From assembly GCF_000753865.1 (NCBI RefSeq), contig NZ_JQFW01000056.1:310001-374000 (forward strand): a DNA stretch of 64,000 bases, written 5' to 3'. Positions 26,066-34,568 of this stretch are shown in pieces. Under the pieces are notes generated by a model. That model was given only the letters and a program-made list of their open reading frames with translations, did no database searches and had not been told where the DNA came from. How positions within the stretch are numbered: the stretch's first letter is position 1; each line of letters begins with the position of its first letter. The DNA is from Alteromonas sp. LOR (GTDB lineage Bacteria > Pseudomonadota > Gammaproteobacteria > Enterobacterales > Alteromonadaceae). Both the position numbers and the translations under genes were made by a program.

Positions 26066-26090
26066 AGCCCGCAAAATAAGCGGGCTCATT
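26066..26090. terminator. Shared terminator between convergent genes
   Basis: The stem AGCCCGC/GCGGGCT lies in the 68-bp gap between the saccharopine-dehydrogenase-like gene and the acyl-CoA dehydrogenase gene. A-rich sequence to its left gives a T-rich tail for minus-strand transcripts. Confidence 0.65.
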
Positions 26091-26102
26091 AAATAACACA
26101 AT

Positions 26103-27257
26103 TTAACGCCCTAGCATTCCACGGGCAATGACTTCTTTCATAATTTCGGAGCTGCCTGCATAAATGGTTTGTACCCGTGCATCTCGATAAAAACGTGAAA
26201 TAGGATATTCATCGGTGTAGCCATAGCCGCCGAATAATTGCAGACATTCATTCACCATTTTTAACTGCATCTCGGTGGCTGCCAATTTAAGCATCGCTGC
26301 ATCGGTTACCGTCATTTCGTCACGACTAAACTTGTCCATGTGTTTTTCTAATAGCGCTTTACACATTTCAAGTTCAGTCTGACATTCGGCTAATTTAAAC
26401 CGCGTATTTTGAAATTGCCCTACTGTTTGACCAAACGCCTTGCGTTGGGTTACGTAATCAATGGTAAGGTCGAGTGCACCTTGTGCATGACCAATAGCTT
26501 GCACTGCACAACCCAAGCGCTCTCTAGGTAGCTCTTGCATTAAATAGGCAAACCCACGTCCCTCTTCGCCTAATAGTGCGTTAGCTGGAATCTTCATATT
26601 TTCAAAAAAGAGTTCTCCAGTATCGCTGCTGTGCTGACCTATTTTGTGAATGGGTTTTCCGGTAGAAAACCCAGGAAGACTGGTGTCGACCAAAAACAAT
26701 GACACCCCTTTAGCACCTGCTTTTGGGTCGGTCTTGGCGCAAACAATGATCATATCGGCCTGGTTGCCATTGGTGATAAACACCTTTGAGCCGTTGAGAA
26801 TGTAGCTATCATCCTCTTTTACAGCGTTAGTTTTCATGCCTGCCACATCGCTGCCTGCATTGGGCTCTGTCATTGCTAGTGCGGTAAGCACTTCCCCTGT
26901 GGCCATTTTAGGCAACCAGTAGTCTTTTTGTTCTTCGGTTCCAATGTTTAACAGATAGGGCGCTACAATATTGGCGTGAATATTATAGCCCGTTGCTAAA
27001 CTGTGCAGACCAAGACGACACATTTCTTCTTGAATCATCTGACAAACATCAAAACTAGCATCAGCTGCCCCATACTTTTCAGGCATATCAACAAGCAACA
27101 TTCCCGCTCGTCCCATGGTATGCCACACTTCCCGAGGCATGTGATGGTCGTCTTCCCATTTTGAATAATGGGGAAGTATTTCTTGGTCCATAAAACGCAA
27201 TACCATGTCTTTGAACATCGTAAGCTCTTCATTGATTGCAGCATTATTGTCAGACAT
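26103..27257 (-). CDS. Acyl-CoA dehydrogenase
   Basis: 384 aa flavoenzyme with the full set of family motifs: LTALAMTEPNAGSDVAGMKT, FITNGNQADM, RKAFGQTVGQFQ and LQLFGGYGYTDEYP. The C-terminal segment is YAGSSEIMKEVI, so the catalytic Glu of short/medium-chain enzymes (YEGT) is replaced by Ala. Instead a Glu is found in ELPRERLGCAVQA, the position of the base in long-chain and isovaleryl-CoA dehydrogenases. GAGGT precedes the ATG at 27257; a GTG one codon earlier is less likely. It should oxidise a long-chain or branched acyl-CoA and pass electrons to ETF. Confidence 0.9.
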   Translation of the reverse strand: MSDNNAAINEELTMFKDMVLRFMDQEILPHYSKWEDDHHMPREVWHTMGRAGMLLVDMPEKYGAADASFDVCQMIQEEMCRLGLHSLATGYNIHANIVAPYLLNIGTEEQKDYWLPKMATGEVLTALAMTEPNAGSDVAGMKTNAVKEDDSYILNGSKVFITNGNQADMIIVCAKTDPKAGAKGVSLFLVDTSLPGFSTGKPIHKIGQHSSDTGELFFENMKIPANALLGEEGRGFAYLMQELPRERLGCAVQAIGHAQGALDLTIDYVTQRKAFGQTVGQFQNTRFKLAECQTELEMCKALLEKHMDKFSRDEMTVTDAAMLKLAATEMQLKMVNECLQLFGGYGYTDEYPISRFYRDARVQTIYAGSSEIMKEVIARGMLGR

Positions 27258-27420
27258 CACTTTACCTCATGAGACTTAGTCGGGCGGCAATTCGCCCTTT
27301 ATAATTTACAACTTTTTTACATTACAATGAGTGTAGAGGATCCCTCTGAAGGGTTCGAATGATGTTTATCTAGTATGCGTAATCACTACTATTTATTGAC
27401 CGGTATGAGATAGGGTTTTA

Positions 27421-27445
27421 AAAGCCGCTTAGTCATTAAACGGCT
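27421..27445 (-). terminator. Hairpin at the 3' end of the M24 peptidase gene
   Basis: On the minus strand AGCCG pairs with CGGCT around a 13-base loop and is followed by TTTAAAA. It overlaps the stop codon of the M24 gene. The stem is short, so this is a modest call. Confidence 0.4.
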
Positions 27446-28637
27446 CAGTGATTGATTTACTTGGCTCGGTAAACCATACAGGGCCGGTGTCAGTGACATA
27501 AAAATGATCTTCTAAACGAATGCCAAACTCACCGGGCACAACAATCATAGGCTCGTTGCTAAAACACATACCGGGCGCTAGTTGATGAGGGTTGTCTTTA
27601 ACTAAATAAGGCCATTCATGGATGTCCATCCCAATACCATGACCCGTCCGGTGAGGCAATCCAGGCAGCGTATAATCTGGCCCTAAGCCTTCAGCTTCTA
27701 AGCTGTGCCTTGCGGCTGCATCTACGTCGCCGCATGTGCTTCCCAACGTTGCCGCATTAAACGCCGCTATTTGCGCCTGTTTCTCACTATTCCACAGCAG
27801 CCTTTGCTTTGCACTTGGCTCGCCAAAACAGTAGGTTCGTGTAATATCTGATAGGTATCCATGCAGCTTGCAGCCAGTATCGATTAAAACAAGATCGTTG
27901 GCTTTTAAAACCTGAGGATCTTTCACCCCGTGTGGAAACGAGGTGGCCTTGCCAAACAAAACGATACAGAAATAACTTCCGCTTGCACCCACTTTCCTGT
28001 GGGCTTCGTTGATGAAGGCCTCTACTTCCGTAGTTGTCATTCCTTCTTTGAGCATACTTGCGGTTGCCTTATGAACCGCTAACGTCATATCCATGGCTCG
28101 CTGAATAAGTGCTAGCTCATGAGGCGATTTGTGCATACGGCAATGGGCAGTCACTTCGCTACCATTGATTATTTCAATGGTATTAGGCAAGATTTTACTG
28201 AATCCATCCACAATGAAAAACTGTGTTGATTCATCGACTGCAACCTTGCTGCCATTCGCGGTATCAATGTCGCTCAGTAGCTTGGCGAATAAGGCGTAAG
28301 GGCTCTCGTGCTCTTGCCAACCTTCTATGTGTCCAGCAATAAGCTTACGCTCTTCTAAGGAATCAATCTCAAAGGTCGGGGCAATATAAACAACGTCTCC
28401 ACGAGCTGGCAATATGGCGCCAACTAAGCGCTCGCTGGCGTACCACTGCATTCCCGTAAAATAGGCTAAATTAGTACCTGCATTGAGATAAAGGGCGGCT
28501 ATATTATTAGCCTGCATGTAGCGCTGCGCTTTTTCTATTCTGCTTGTGTGCTCTGAAACAGAAGGTTGTTCCATATCTGTTGTCATGTCGCGCAGTGTTG
28601 CTAGTGCTTCTTGCTGAGTTTTTCCGCCGATTTGCAT
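27429..28637 (-). CDS. M24 family metallopeptidase (Xaa-Pro dipeptidase-like)
   Basis: 402 aa with a creatinase/prolidase N-terminal domain (about 1-165) and a pita-bread M24 catalytic domain. The five metal ligands can be placed: Asp in LVLIDTG, Asp in YLSDITRTY, His in HRTGHGIGMDIHE, Glu in FSNEPMIVV and Glu in GIRLEDHFYV. It is probably a cytosolic dipeptidase or aminopeptidase acting on Xaa-Pro bonds. It lies between a retropepsin-like gene upstream and the acyl-CoA dehydrogenase gene downstream, all on the minus strand, with gaps of 143 and 171 bp, so separate promoters are likely. Confidence 0.9.
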   Translation of the reverse strand: MQIGGKTQQEALATLRDMTTDMEQPSVSEHTSRIEKAQRYMQANNIAALYLNAGTNLAYFTGMQWYASERLVGAILPARGDVVYIAPTFEIDSLEERKLIAGHIEGWQEHESPYALFAKLLSDIDTANGSKVAVDESTQFFIVDGFSKILPNTIEIINGSEVTAHCRMHKSPHELALIQRAMDMTLAVHKATASMLKEGMTTTEVEAFINEAHRKVGASGSYFCIVLFGKATSFPHGVKDPQVLKANDLVLIDTGCKLHGYLSDITRTYCFGEPSAKQRLLWNSEKQAQIAAFNAATLGSTCGDVDAAARHSLEAEGLGPDYTLPGLPHRTGHGIGMDIHEWPYLVKDNPHQLAPGMCFSNEPMIVVPGEFGIRLEDHFYVTDTGPVWFTEPSKSITEPFND

Positions 28638-28743
28638 GAAATGTTTGCCTCGTTACGTCAAATGCAGTGTGGCTAATCTACATGATTGGTAACGGTGCCG
28701 ATAGGAAAACGCTATAGAGGACAGAATGAAAAAGATAGAACAA

Positions 28744-28797
28744 TGGAAACTGGTTTTTACAAGACTGGTTATAAAAGCGGTTATAAAACGGGTTTTG
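28744..28797. repeat. Short degenerate tandem repeats at the 3' end of the retropepsin-like gene
   Basis: Four imperfect units of the type CTGGTTxTxxAA, AGCGGTTATAAAA and ACGGGTTTTGC follow each other with a period near 16 bases. They overlap the last codons of the gene (stop at 28781) and run into the intergenic space. Probably slippage-derived. Confidence 0.4.
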
Positions 28798-29314
28798 CAG
28801 GGCCTTTTGCGAGTAATTCTGAGCTTACATCATCGTCGCATTGGTGCAGCGTTAATGTGGGTGGCGACATTTGAATACCAAACGGTGCTGCTCTGCCCAA
28901 CACTTCCATTCCGAGGATATTGTGCTGATTGTCCATTACAGCCACCTTTACATTATCAAAATGACAGTCTGCACTTAACGCCAATGTAGGTATGGTGTAA
29001 AGCTTCACCTTGTGCTTTTTACCGTTCGCTAGTTTAGCAATCACCACGCCTTCTTCAGTCACATTTTGCTGAGCTGCAAAAACCTTAAAGGTGGCTTTAT
29101 TCAAAATAGTTAGGGAAGAGCCAGTATCAATGAGGTAGTTGAATTCGCGCTTGTCCGCATCAAAACTTTGTAAGTACAAGGTTCCGCCACTGCTGCTTGT
29201 TAACGAAAACGAATTGGCGTTAGCCACACTACTGCTCAATATATTGCCTGTGAATACTGCAATAAAGATCGTCAACAATGTGCTTATTGAAAGGCGCTTA
29301 GTGTGTATTTTCAT
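28781..29314 (-). CDS. Exported retropepsin-like aspartic protease domain protein
   Basis: 177 aa with a signal peptide (residues 1-34, cut after ANA). The mature part is a single retropepsin-like domain: YLIDTGSSLTILNKATF carries the catalytic DTGSS, followed by a flap region (VVIAKLANGKK) and the hydrophobic-hydrophobic-Gly element NILGMEVLGR. One catalytic Asp per chain means that an active protease must be a homodimer. Bacterial members are little studied. It is first on the minus strand and divergent from the PPFKR-repeat protein. Confidence 0.78.
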   Translation of the reverse strand: MKIHTKRLSISTLLTIFIAVFTGNILSSSVANANSFSLTSSSGGTLYLQSFDADKREFNYLIDTGSSLTILNKATFKVFAAQQNVTEEGVVIAKLANGKKHKVKLYTIPTLALSADCHFDNVKVAVMDNQHNILGMEVLGRAAPFGIQMSPPTLTLHQCDDDVSSELLAKGPAKPVL

Positions 29315-29527
29315 ATATCGTAATTAGCTTCATTCGCAGCAATGAATGGTATGAAGATAAACACAGCAATAACGAAGCCAAATAATAAGCCTATGATTTT
29401 GCGATAGTTACTTTATTTTTCAGCAGCACTTCGCACCAACAGCGTGCAAAGGAGCACATAAAACGTGCATTTCCCCTGTTTGTTGATAAAGCCTTTTTGC
29501 CATTACCTTCTTAACTGATAGCTTTTA
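29315..29527. other. Divergent intergenic region with no gene seen
   Basis: This stretch separates the retropepsin-like gene from the PPFKR-repeat gene. It must contain the promoters of both. No long open frame or clear operator was recognised. It may hold a small RNA that ends at the hairpin 29528-29552. Confidence 0.35.
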
Positions 29528-29552
29528 CCTATCGCGAGATAGGGTTATTTTT
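29528..29552 (+). terminator. Orphan terminator-like hairpin in the leader of the PPFKR gene
   Basis: The perfect stem CCTATC/GATAGG has a GNRA tetraloop (GCGA) and is followed by GTTATTTTTTT. No plus-strand gene precedes it, so it is either the end of a small RNA or an attenuator about 65 bases before the ATG at 29617. Confidence 0.55.
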
Positions 29553-29616
29553 TTGTCATCAAAAGTTAGACTTTAGACGTACAAATCAGTGATTATTCGC
29601 AAAATGAGGGTTTACC

Positions 29617-29982
29617 ATGAAGAAACTTGTACTACCTCTTTTATTGCTATCTTCGATAGCCGCTGTACCGTTCGCTACTGCTGTTGCCAACGAAGGCGCA
29701 GACAATACGAGCATAACGAAAATGATTATTGTGGATCGTACTGGCAAGCCGCCTTTTAAGCGCAAACTTGTTGAAGTACAGGAGCACGATGTGGCTCAGT
29801 TTGAGCTGCTAGGCGCTGCCACTGAATGTGAAAATAGAATGAGCGTGGACATGCGTGGTAAGCCGCCATTTAAACGCTCAGTTGAATGCATTCCAGTTAT
29901 TGACGTTGCTCAATTTGAAACTATTGAAGGGAACAGCAGCTCAACCAACTTTAGCGGTCATCCTCCATTCAAACGCCGTTAA
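29617..29982 (+). CDS. Secreted small protein with three GKPPFKR repeats
   Basis: 121 aa, family not recognised. Residues 1-24 are a signal peptide ending AVA. The mature chain contains GKPPFKR at 43-49, GKPPFKR at 81-87 and GHPPFKR at 114-120, the last at the very C-terminus. The first two are each followed by a similar spacer ending in DVAQFE, so the protein is built from about 38-residue repeats. Two Cys (71 and 91) flank the second repeat and could form a disulfide. It is a single gene with a GAGG-type ribosome site and shares a strong terminator with the convergent regulator gene. The repeated basic, proline-rich heptads suggest a binding or cleavable peptide; no function can be given. 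Confidence 0.75.
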   Translation: MKKLVLPLLLLSSIAAVPFATAVANEGADNTSITKMIIVDRTGKPPFKRKLVEVQEHDVAQFELLGAATECENRMSVDMRGKPPFKRSVECIPVIDVAQFETIEGNSSSTNFSGHPPFKRR

Positions 29983-30006
29983 TAGCCTATCGGTTATGTT
30001 AATTTG

Positions 30007-30034
30007 AAGCGGTGTCAATCTGACACCGCTTTTT
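30007..30034. terminator. Shared terminator between convergent genes
   Basis: The perfect 11-bp stem AAGCGGTGTCA/TGACACCGCTT has the 3-base loop ATC and a T-run. It follows the PPFKR gene and overlaps the last codons of the CadC-like gene. Confidence 0.8.
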
Positions 30035-32489
30035 CAAATCTGTCTTTAAATCCAGTCTGCTTTGCCCATACTGGGTAAGCATGAATAAATGCAGTCAGCG
30101 CTTTGCTAATATTAGGCACTGATTGAGAAGAAAGCTGAAGTAGTGCTAACGCAGCCTCTGCGTTGTGGCTATTTACCATTGGGTTAACTGTGTTTAGCGA
30201 TGGGAAATGGGCGCGAATGACATCAAAGCCAACACTTTCTTGCTGTGTCGCTATGTATCCCTCGGTAAGCATTGGAATAACACTGAATGCTTGCGTCTGC
30301 TTTTGGAGAAGCGGCTCCATAAGCGCGATATCTGTATTGCTAATCGCCTCCCTCTCTAGCCTGTCTCCATGGGTTTTCCAGAACCTGGCCGTAGTGGTAT
30401 CGCCTAACAATGACGCGGTATGGGTAAACCACTGGTTCGCTTTATTTGCATTGCCCTGCACTGAATAAAGCGTGCCAAGGTATGCGGCGTTAATCGTTGA
30501 AAATGGATCGATGGTCAAACAGGCTTCCATCACATCGATGGCGTCATTATTGTTGCCCTGTAACGCTAGCACCCTAGCCTTCCACACATAAGCCCATGTG
30601 TAAGCACTATCTAACTCCAATGCGTTATCAAGCGCGGCCAGCGCTTGCGTCGTTTCACCTCGCCAATAATGGACAATAGCAAGGTTAACATTCACCCATG
30701 GCGATAGAGGCTCTATCTCACGAGCTTGTTGTGCAAACGACAGTGCTCTATCGGGTGATAGCTGCGCTAGCGCTAACTCTGAATGTAAGTAAAGACTCGT
30801 TGCATTGTCTGCATCCTCGCTAAGCACACGATTTAGTGATGCTGCTGCTTTTTTAAAGTCAAAACTTAAGGTTGCCAAAATAGCTGTGGCATTATGTGCA
30901 TTAGCGTCGTTTGGGTTTAAACGCAATGCATTATCAATAGCAGCCCTTGCCTTAGGCAACGCCTGCTCTTGGGGTATATATAAATCATAAAAATTATACC
31001 GCGCATAAATGTACGCAAGACTGCCATAAGCAGCAGAAAACGCAGGGTCGTAATTAACGGCGTCTAAAAACGCGGCTTCGGCTTTGCTAAACCACTCGCT
31101 GGTAGTGCCATTCATCCACCAATAGGTGCCTTTTAGATACGCTTGGTAAGCAGCAGCATCGTCGGTGATCCCTGCCTTTATTGGCGCCTTAGATGAAGAG
31201 TGGCTGCTGGAAACCTGCGCAATAATTGCATTAGAAATTTCAAGCTGCACTTTTAGTAAGTCATTGTTGGTGACATCGTACTGAGCGGTCCATAAGGCTT
31301 TGTCTTCAAACGGAGCAATCAGTCGAACGGATATTCTAAAGCTTTGGTTAATACGCCTGACGCTTCCCTCAAGGGCATAATTGACATTTAAAGTCGTGGC
31401 AATGTCGGCAAGAGAAAGTCCCTGTTTGGTCAGCGCCAAAGTAGAGTATCGCGAAGGCACGTTAAAGCCAGGAGTCGTAGACAAGCTCGAAATTATTTCC
31501 TCGGTAAGCCCAAGTGAAATATACGACGAGTCGGTATCATCTGAAATCTGACTAAAAGGCAGTATTGCAATAGAATTGCTCTCAAGCGACGATTGCTTGG
31601 TGCTGTCTAACAACGGGTTATCACTCCCTGTGAATAACCATATGATAGCGGTTGCGATAACAGCAACCACCAGCACACCAGCTAGCAACCAAAACCTCTG
31701 ATTCTTTTTCAATGTACTCTTCTGTATAGAATGATGAGCGCTTTGGCGAGTGCTTTGACGAGGGCTTTTTCCGCTTTTCACAGAAGACTCTTCGGCCTTC
31801 TCACTGTTGGGCGCCGACTCAATATTCGCAGCGCTCTCTGGTTTTTGTATACTTTCCGTTGAGCCTGCTGCTGATCCTGTGCTTGGGTCTGTGCTCAAGC
31901 CAATGTTGGAGTCTCTGCTTGAGACTTTATTTGCATCTTCATTTATAAGTGACGCGCTGCCTTCGATAGGTGTAGTTGCAGACTTTTGGTTTTGGTTTCT
32001 GTTTAGGGCTGGGTTTTGATCCAGGCTTTGGTTCAGGCATTGGTCGGCGGTGTTGCCACTGGTTTCAGCATTCATGTTAACTGCTGCTTGCGTCGTTGGG
32101 GTACTTAAAGAGGACTTATTCGCAGACGGCGTATTTGAAAGCTGATTATTTGAAGAGCTCATAGCGGCTGATAGCTCAAAAGGCGTTACCGTAAGCTTAT
32201 AGCCTAGTTTGGGAATGGTTTTGATCAGCCGCTTCGATTTATTATCGTTTAGCGCATGACGCAACTGAGAAATAACGCGTGACAGAGCTTCATCAACAAC
32301 AATTCGTTCTCCCCACACCACCTTGTGCATGTGCTCTCTACTCACTGCCTCAGGTGCATGTTCTGCCAAAACTTTTAACACTTTTATACATTTCGGCTCA
32401 ATTTTCACAGTGCTATCGTCGCTGGAGATCGTATTCTCCGCGGTATTAACAATATAATTTTCAATACTAAATAGCGTAGACGGCACCAA
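30015..32489 (-). CDS. CadC-like membrane transcriptional regulator with TolB-like and TPR domains
   Basis: 824 aa. Residues 1-100 are an OmpR/PhoB-type winged helix (VVWGERIVVDEALSRVISQL, TIPKLGYKL). Then comes a 150-residue linker very rich in Ser, Asn and Gln, followed by one transmembrane helix (FWLLAGVLVVAVIATAIIWL, about 267-286). The periplasmic part has a TolB/FlgO-like domain (SIAILPFSQISDDTDSSYIS, GLTEEIISSLS, ALEGSVRRINQSFRIS) and then at least six TPR units to the end. This architecture is that of ToxR/CadC-class one-component regulators that read periplasmic signals. It is divergent from a small exported TPR protein, a candidate target or partner. Signal and regulon are unknown. 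Confidence 0.85.
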   Translation of the reverse strand: MVPSTLFSIENYIVNTAENTISSDDSTVKIEPKCIKVLKVLAEHAPEAVSREHMHKVVWGERIVVDEALSRVISQLRHALNDNKSKRLIKTIPKLGYKLTVTPFELSAAMSSSNNQLSNTPSANKSSLSTPTTQAAVNMNAETSGNTADQCLNQSLDQNPALNRNQNQKSATTPIEGSASLINEDANKVSSRDSNIGLSTDPSTGSAAGSTESIQKPESAANIESAPNSEKAEESSVKSGKSPRQSTRQSAHHSIQKSTLKKNQRFWLLAGVLVVAVIATAIIWLFTGSDNPLLDSTKQSSLESNSIAILPFSQISDDTDSSYISLGLTEEIISSLSTTPGFNVPSRYSTLALTKQGLSLADIATTLNVNYALEGSVRRINQSFRISVRLIAPFEDKALWTAQYDVTNNDLLKVQLEISNAIIAQVSSSHSSSKAPIKAGITDDAAAYQAYLKGTYWWMNGTTSEWFSKAEAAFLDAVNYDPAFSAAYGSLAYIYARYNFYDLYIPQEQALPKARAAIDNALRLNPNDANAHNATAILATLSFDFKKAAASLNRVLSEDADNATSLYLHSELALAQLSPDRALSFAQQAREIEPLSPWVNVNLAIVHYWRGETTQALAALDNALELDSAYTWAYVWKARVLALQGNNNDAIDVMEACLTIDPFSTINAAYLGTLYSVQGNANKANQWFTHTASLLGDTTTARFWKTHGDRLEREAISNTDIALMEPLLQKQTQAFSVIPMLTEGYIATQQESVGFDVIRAHFPSLNTVNPMVNSHNAEAALALLQLSSQSVPNISKALTAFIHAYPVWAKQTGFKDRFEKAVSD

Positions 32490-32725
32490 GCGACCTCATT
32501 TGAAAAAACATAAATAATTGAATTATTTGAACTAAAACAGAAAAATAATGAACATTAGGTTTTCATTAGAAAGAAATTTGTTCGTTATTATCTTTTCATC
32601 ATGTAATTAAATCGAATTTCACTATTCTCCACTCATCGTTTAACAAAACGTTAACCAGCGTCTGACTCACGGCAACGCGATTAGACTAAAAGCAATTCAA
32701 CTAGCGCGACAAGTGGAAAATTATC

Positions 32726-33187
32726 ATGACTAAACTTTTAACCCTAGCAGCCACACTTCTTTTTGCGACTACTGCGTTAGCGCAAAATAACAATAACGTT
32801 TATAAGCTTCGTACTACCGTGGAAAATGTGTACGGCGTTCAGGAAGTAGAGAACGGCAATTATACAGATGGCATTCGTAAATTAAATGCGCAACTAGCGC
32901 GCACTACGGTAATGACCAAGCAGGCTCCTCTGCACACAAACCTATGTGTGGCACACATCGCAACAGGCAATTTAGAAGCAGCCCAAACCCATTGTGCAAA
33001 GGCCGTTGACCAGTCAGGTAATAAAAGTATCGCCCTAAACAACCTAGCAGTATTGAATTGCTTAGAAAACAAAGCCACGTTGTGTGTTGAGAATTTCGAG
33101 CGTTCGGTTGCAGCTAATAAGCTCAACCGCTTCTCATCAAATAACCTAACGCTTGCGAATACTCGCCTTCAAATTTCTAAAAACTAA
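32726..33187 (+). CDS. Small exported TPR-repeat protein
   Basis: 153 aa with a signal peptide (1-19, cut after ALA). The mature part carries about two TPR-like helical pairs: YTDGIRKLNAQLAR, LHTNLCVAHIATGNLEAAQTHC, ALNNLAVLNCLENKATLC. Four Cys are present, which would be oxidised in the periplasm. It is divergent from the CadC-like/TPR regulator across a 236-bp AT-rich gap, and is followed by a strong terminator. Function unknown. Confidence 0.78.
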   Translation: MTKLLTLAATLLFATTALAQNNNNVYKLRTTVENVYGVQEVENGNYTDGIRKLNAQLARTTVMTKQAPLHTNLCVAHIATGNLEAAQTHCAKAVDQSGNKSIALNNLAVLNCLENKATLCVENFERSVAANKLNRFSSNNLTLANTRLQISKN

Positions 33188-33248
33188 CACAAGGTTTTGC
33201 TCTTGACTTGAGTAAGCCTATTTAGAACAAAGTGTAAAGCAACAGCAT

Positions 33249-33278
33249 AAGGCAATGGCGTAAGTCATTGCCTTTTTT
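33249..33278 (+). terminator. Rho-independent terminator after the small TPR gene
   Basis: The 9-bp stem AAGGCAATG/CATTGCCTT is followed by a T-run, 60 bases past the stop. Confidence 0.8.
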
Positions 33279-33344
33279 GTACTAGCCATGCGTTAAAATA
33301 CCAACTTAACATACACTTTTAAAATGCAGCATTAAAGCACGGGC

Positions 33345-34496
33345 CTATAGTGCGGACTTCCAGGCTTTCTCAGGCAGCAAATAAAGCCCGCTTTGATGTG
33401 TCGAGCCCTCGCCCACAATATGCCCTATGCCTGACGCCATCACAGCCAGCGTGACATCAAACGCATTTAGGCTGTCGCCGTAACCTGCCGTTAAGTTAAA
33501 CATAGAGCCATCTGCTAATAAGAAGATGGTTTTGTCTTTGAGCTTATACGCATTGACATAAGGCATGGGCTCGCTGTGACTGCTATTGTCTTTTAGATAG
33601 GCAACGTCAATCTCTTTAGCCACATGACCCACATTTAGGATAAACGCGTTATCTTTCATGGTATCTAAATGCCCAGCGCCAATAACCCCTTCAGCGCCTG
33701 TTGCCGTGGCAATGATGTCAGCGTCTTTAACCGCTTCTTGTAAATTTACCACCGGCCAGCCGTCATATTTTGCCTGCAGCGCTCGAGCTTGATCCAACTC
33801 TGCAACCTGAACTTGTGCTCCAAATGCTTTGGCTGACGCCGCCACACCTTGGCCAACTAAGCCGTAACCGACGACTACCACTACTTTTTCGTGCAGCGTT
33901 AGATGTGTAGTTTGAAAAAAGGTTTGCCAGGCGCTAAGCCCTACCATGTGCCGATTATGTAGCCCCTCTTTCACGGGTAAGTCGTCCCAGTTAAATATAG
34001 GGTAGCGTGGTGCCATACCGTTTAAACGACTAATGCCAGAGCCTGTGGCTTCCAAACCCGCTTTTATAGTGGGCGTAGACTCTCCTTTGTCGGCATTGTC
34101 ATGTAAGCGAGTGGTGAGATCTGCGCCCATCTCGCATAAATGTGTGGGCTGCCAGTTCAAGGCTTTATCGAAGGACGCCGACCACTCAGCCTCGCTCATA
34201 TCACGCCATGCATGTGCTTTTGCACCCTTTTTAACTAAGTAATTTACCACGTCGTCTTGAACGGTGGTGGGATTACAGGTTGTTAAAAATATCTCGCACC
34301 CTTGCGATAGCAGCCCTTCAACTAAAGGAGCCATTTTTAAGTCAAGATGCATATTACAGGCTAGTTTTACATTGCTTAAATCGGGTAATGAAGAGACAGC
34401 TCGCTTGGTACGAGGCATGTGAAGGCTTGCCCAGTCTAGCTCGGCTTGAAAATTTTGATACATGGATGATGGCCACCGAAAGAAAAGAGAAAGCAT
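33345..34496 (-). CDS. Divergent adenosylhomocysteinase (SahH)-like protein
   Basis: 383 aa, clearly shorter than standard SahH (430-470 aa). Shared elements are CNMHLDLKMAPLVEGL, CNPTTVQDDVVNYL, GLEATGSGISRLNGM, the NAD-binding VVGYGLVGQGVAASAKAFG and NVGHVAKEIDVAYL. Several canonical residues are missing: the Asp of TKSxFDN (here PVKEGLHN), the His of the GHPSF loop (here GYGDS), and the whole C-terminal Lys/Tyr tail that completes the NAD site of the neighbouring subunit. It may still hydrolyse S-adenosylhomocysteine or a deaminated relative. An alternative start is the Met at residue 12. It is a lone gene between two terminator-separated neighbours. Confidence 0.78.
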   Translation of the reverse strand: MLSLFFRWPSSMYQNFQAELDWASLHMPRTKRAVSSLPDLSNVKLACNMHLDLKMAPLVEGLLSQGCEIFLTTCNPTTVQDDVVNYLVKKGAKAHAWRDMSEAEWSASFDKALNWQPTHLCEMGADLTTRLHDNADKGESTPTIKAGLEATGSGISRLNGMAPRYPIFNWDDLPVKEGLHNRHMVGLSAWQTFFQTTHLTLHEKVVVVVGYGLVGQGVAASAKAFGAQVQVAELDQARALQAKYDGWPVVNLQEAVKDADIIATATGAEGVIGAGHLDTMKDNAFILNVGHVAKEIDVAYLKDNSSHSEPMPYVNAYKLKDKTIFLLADGSMFNLTAGYGDSLNAFDVTLAVMASGIGHIVGEGSTHQSGLYLLPEKAWKSAL

Positions 34497-34568
34497 ACGC
34501 TAGAACGCCAATGCTCAACAATGAGCAAACATATAAAAAGCGCTAAAACTTTGCACTACAAGCGTTTA

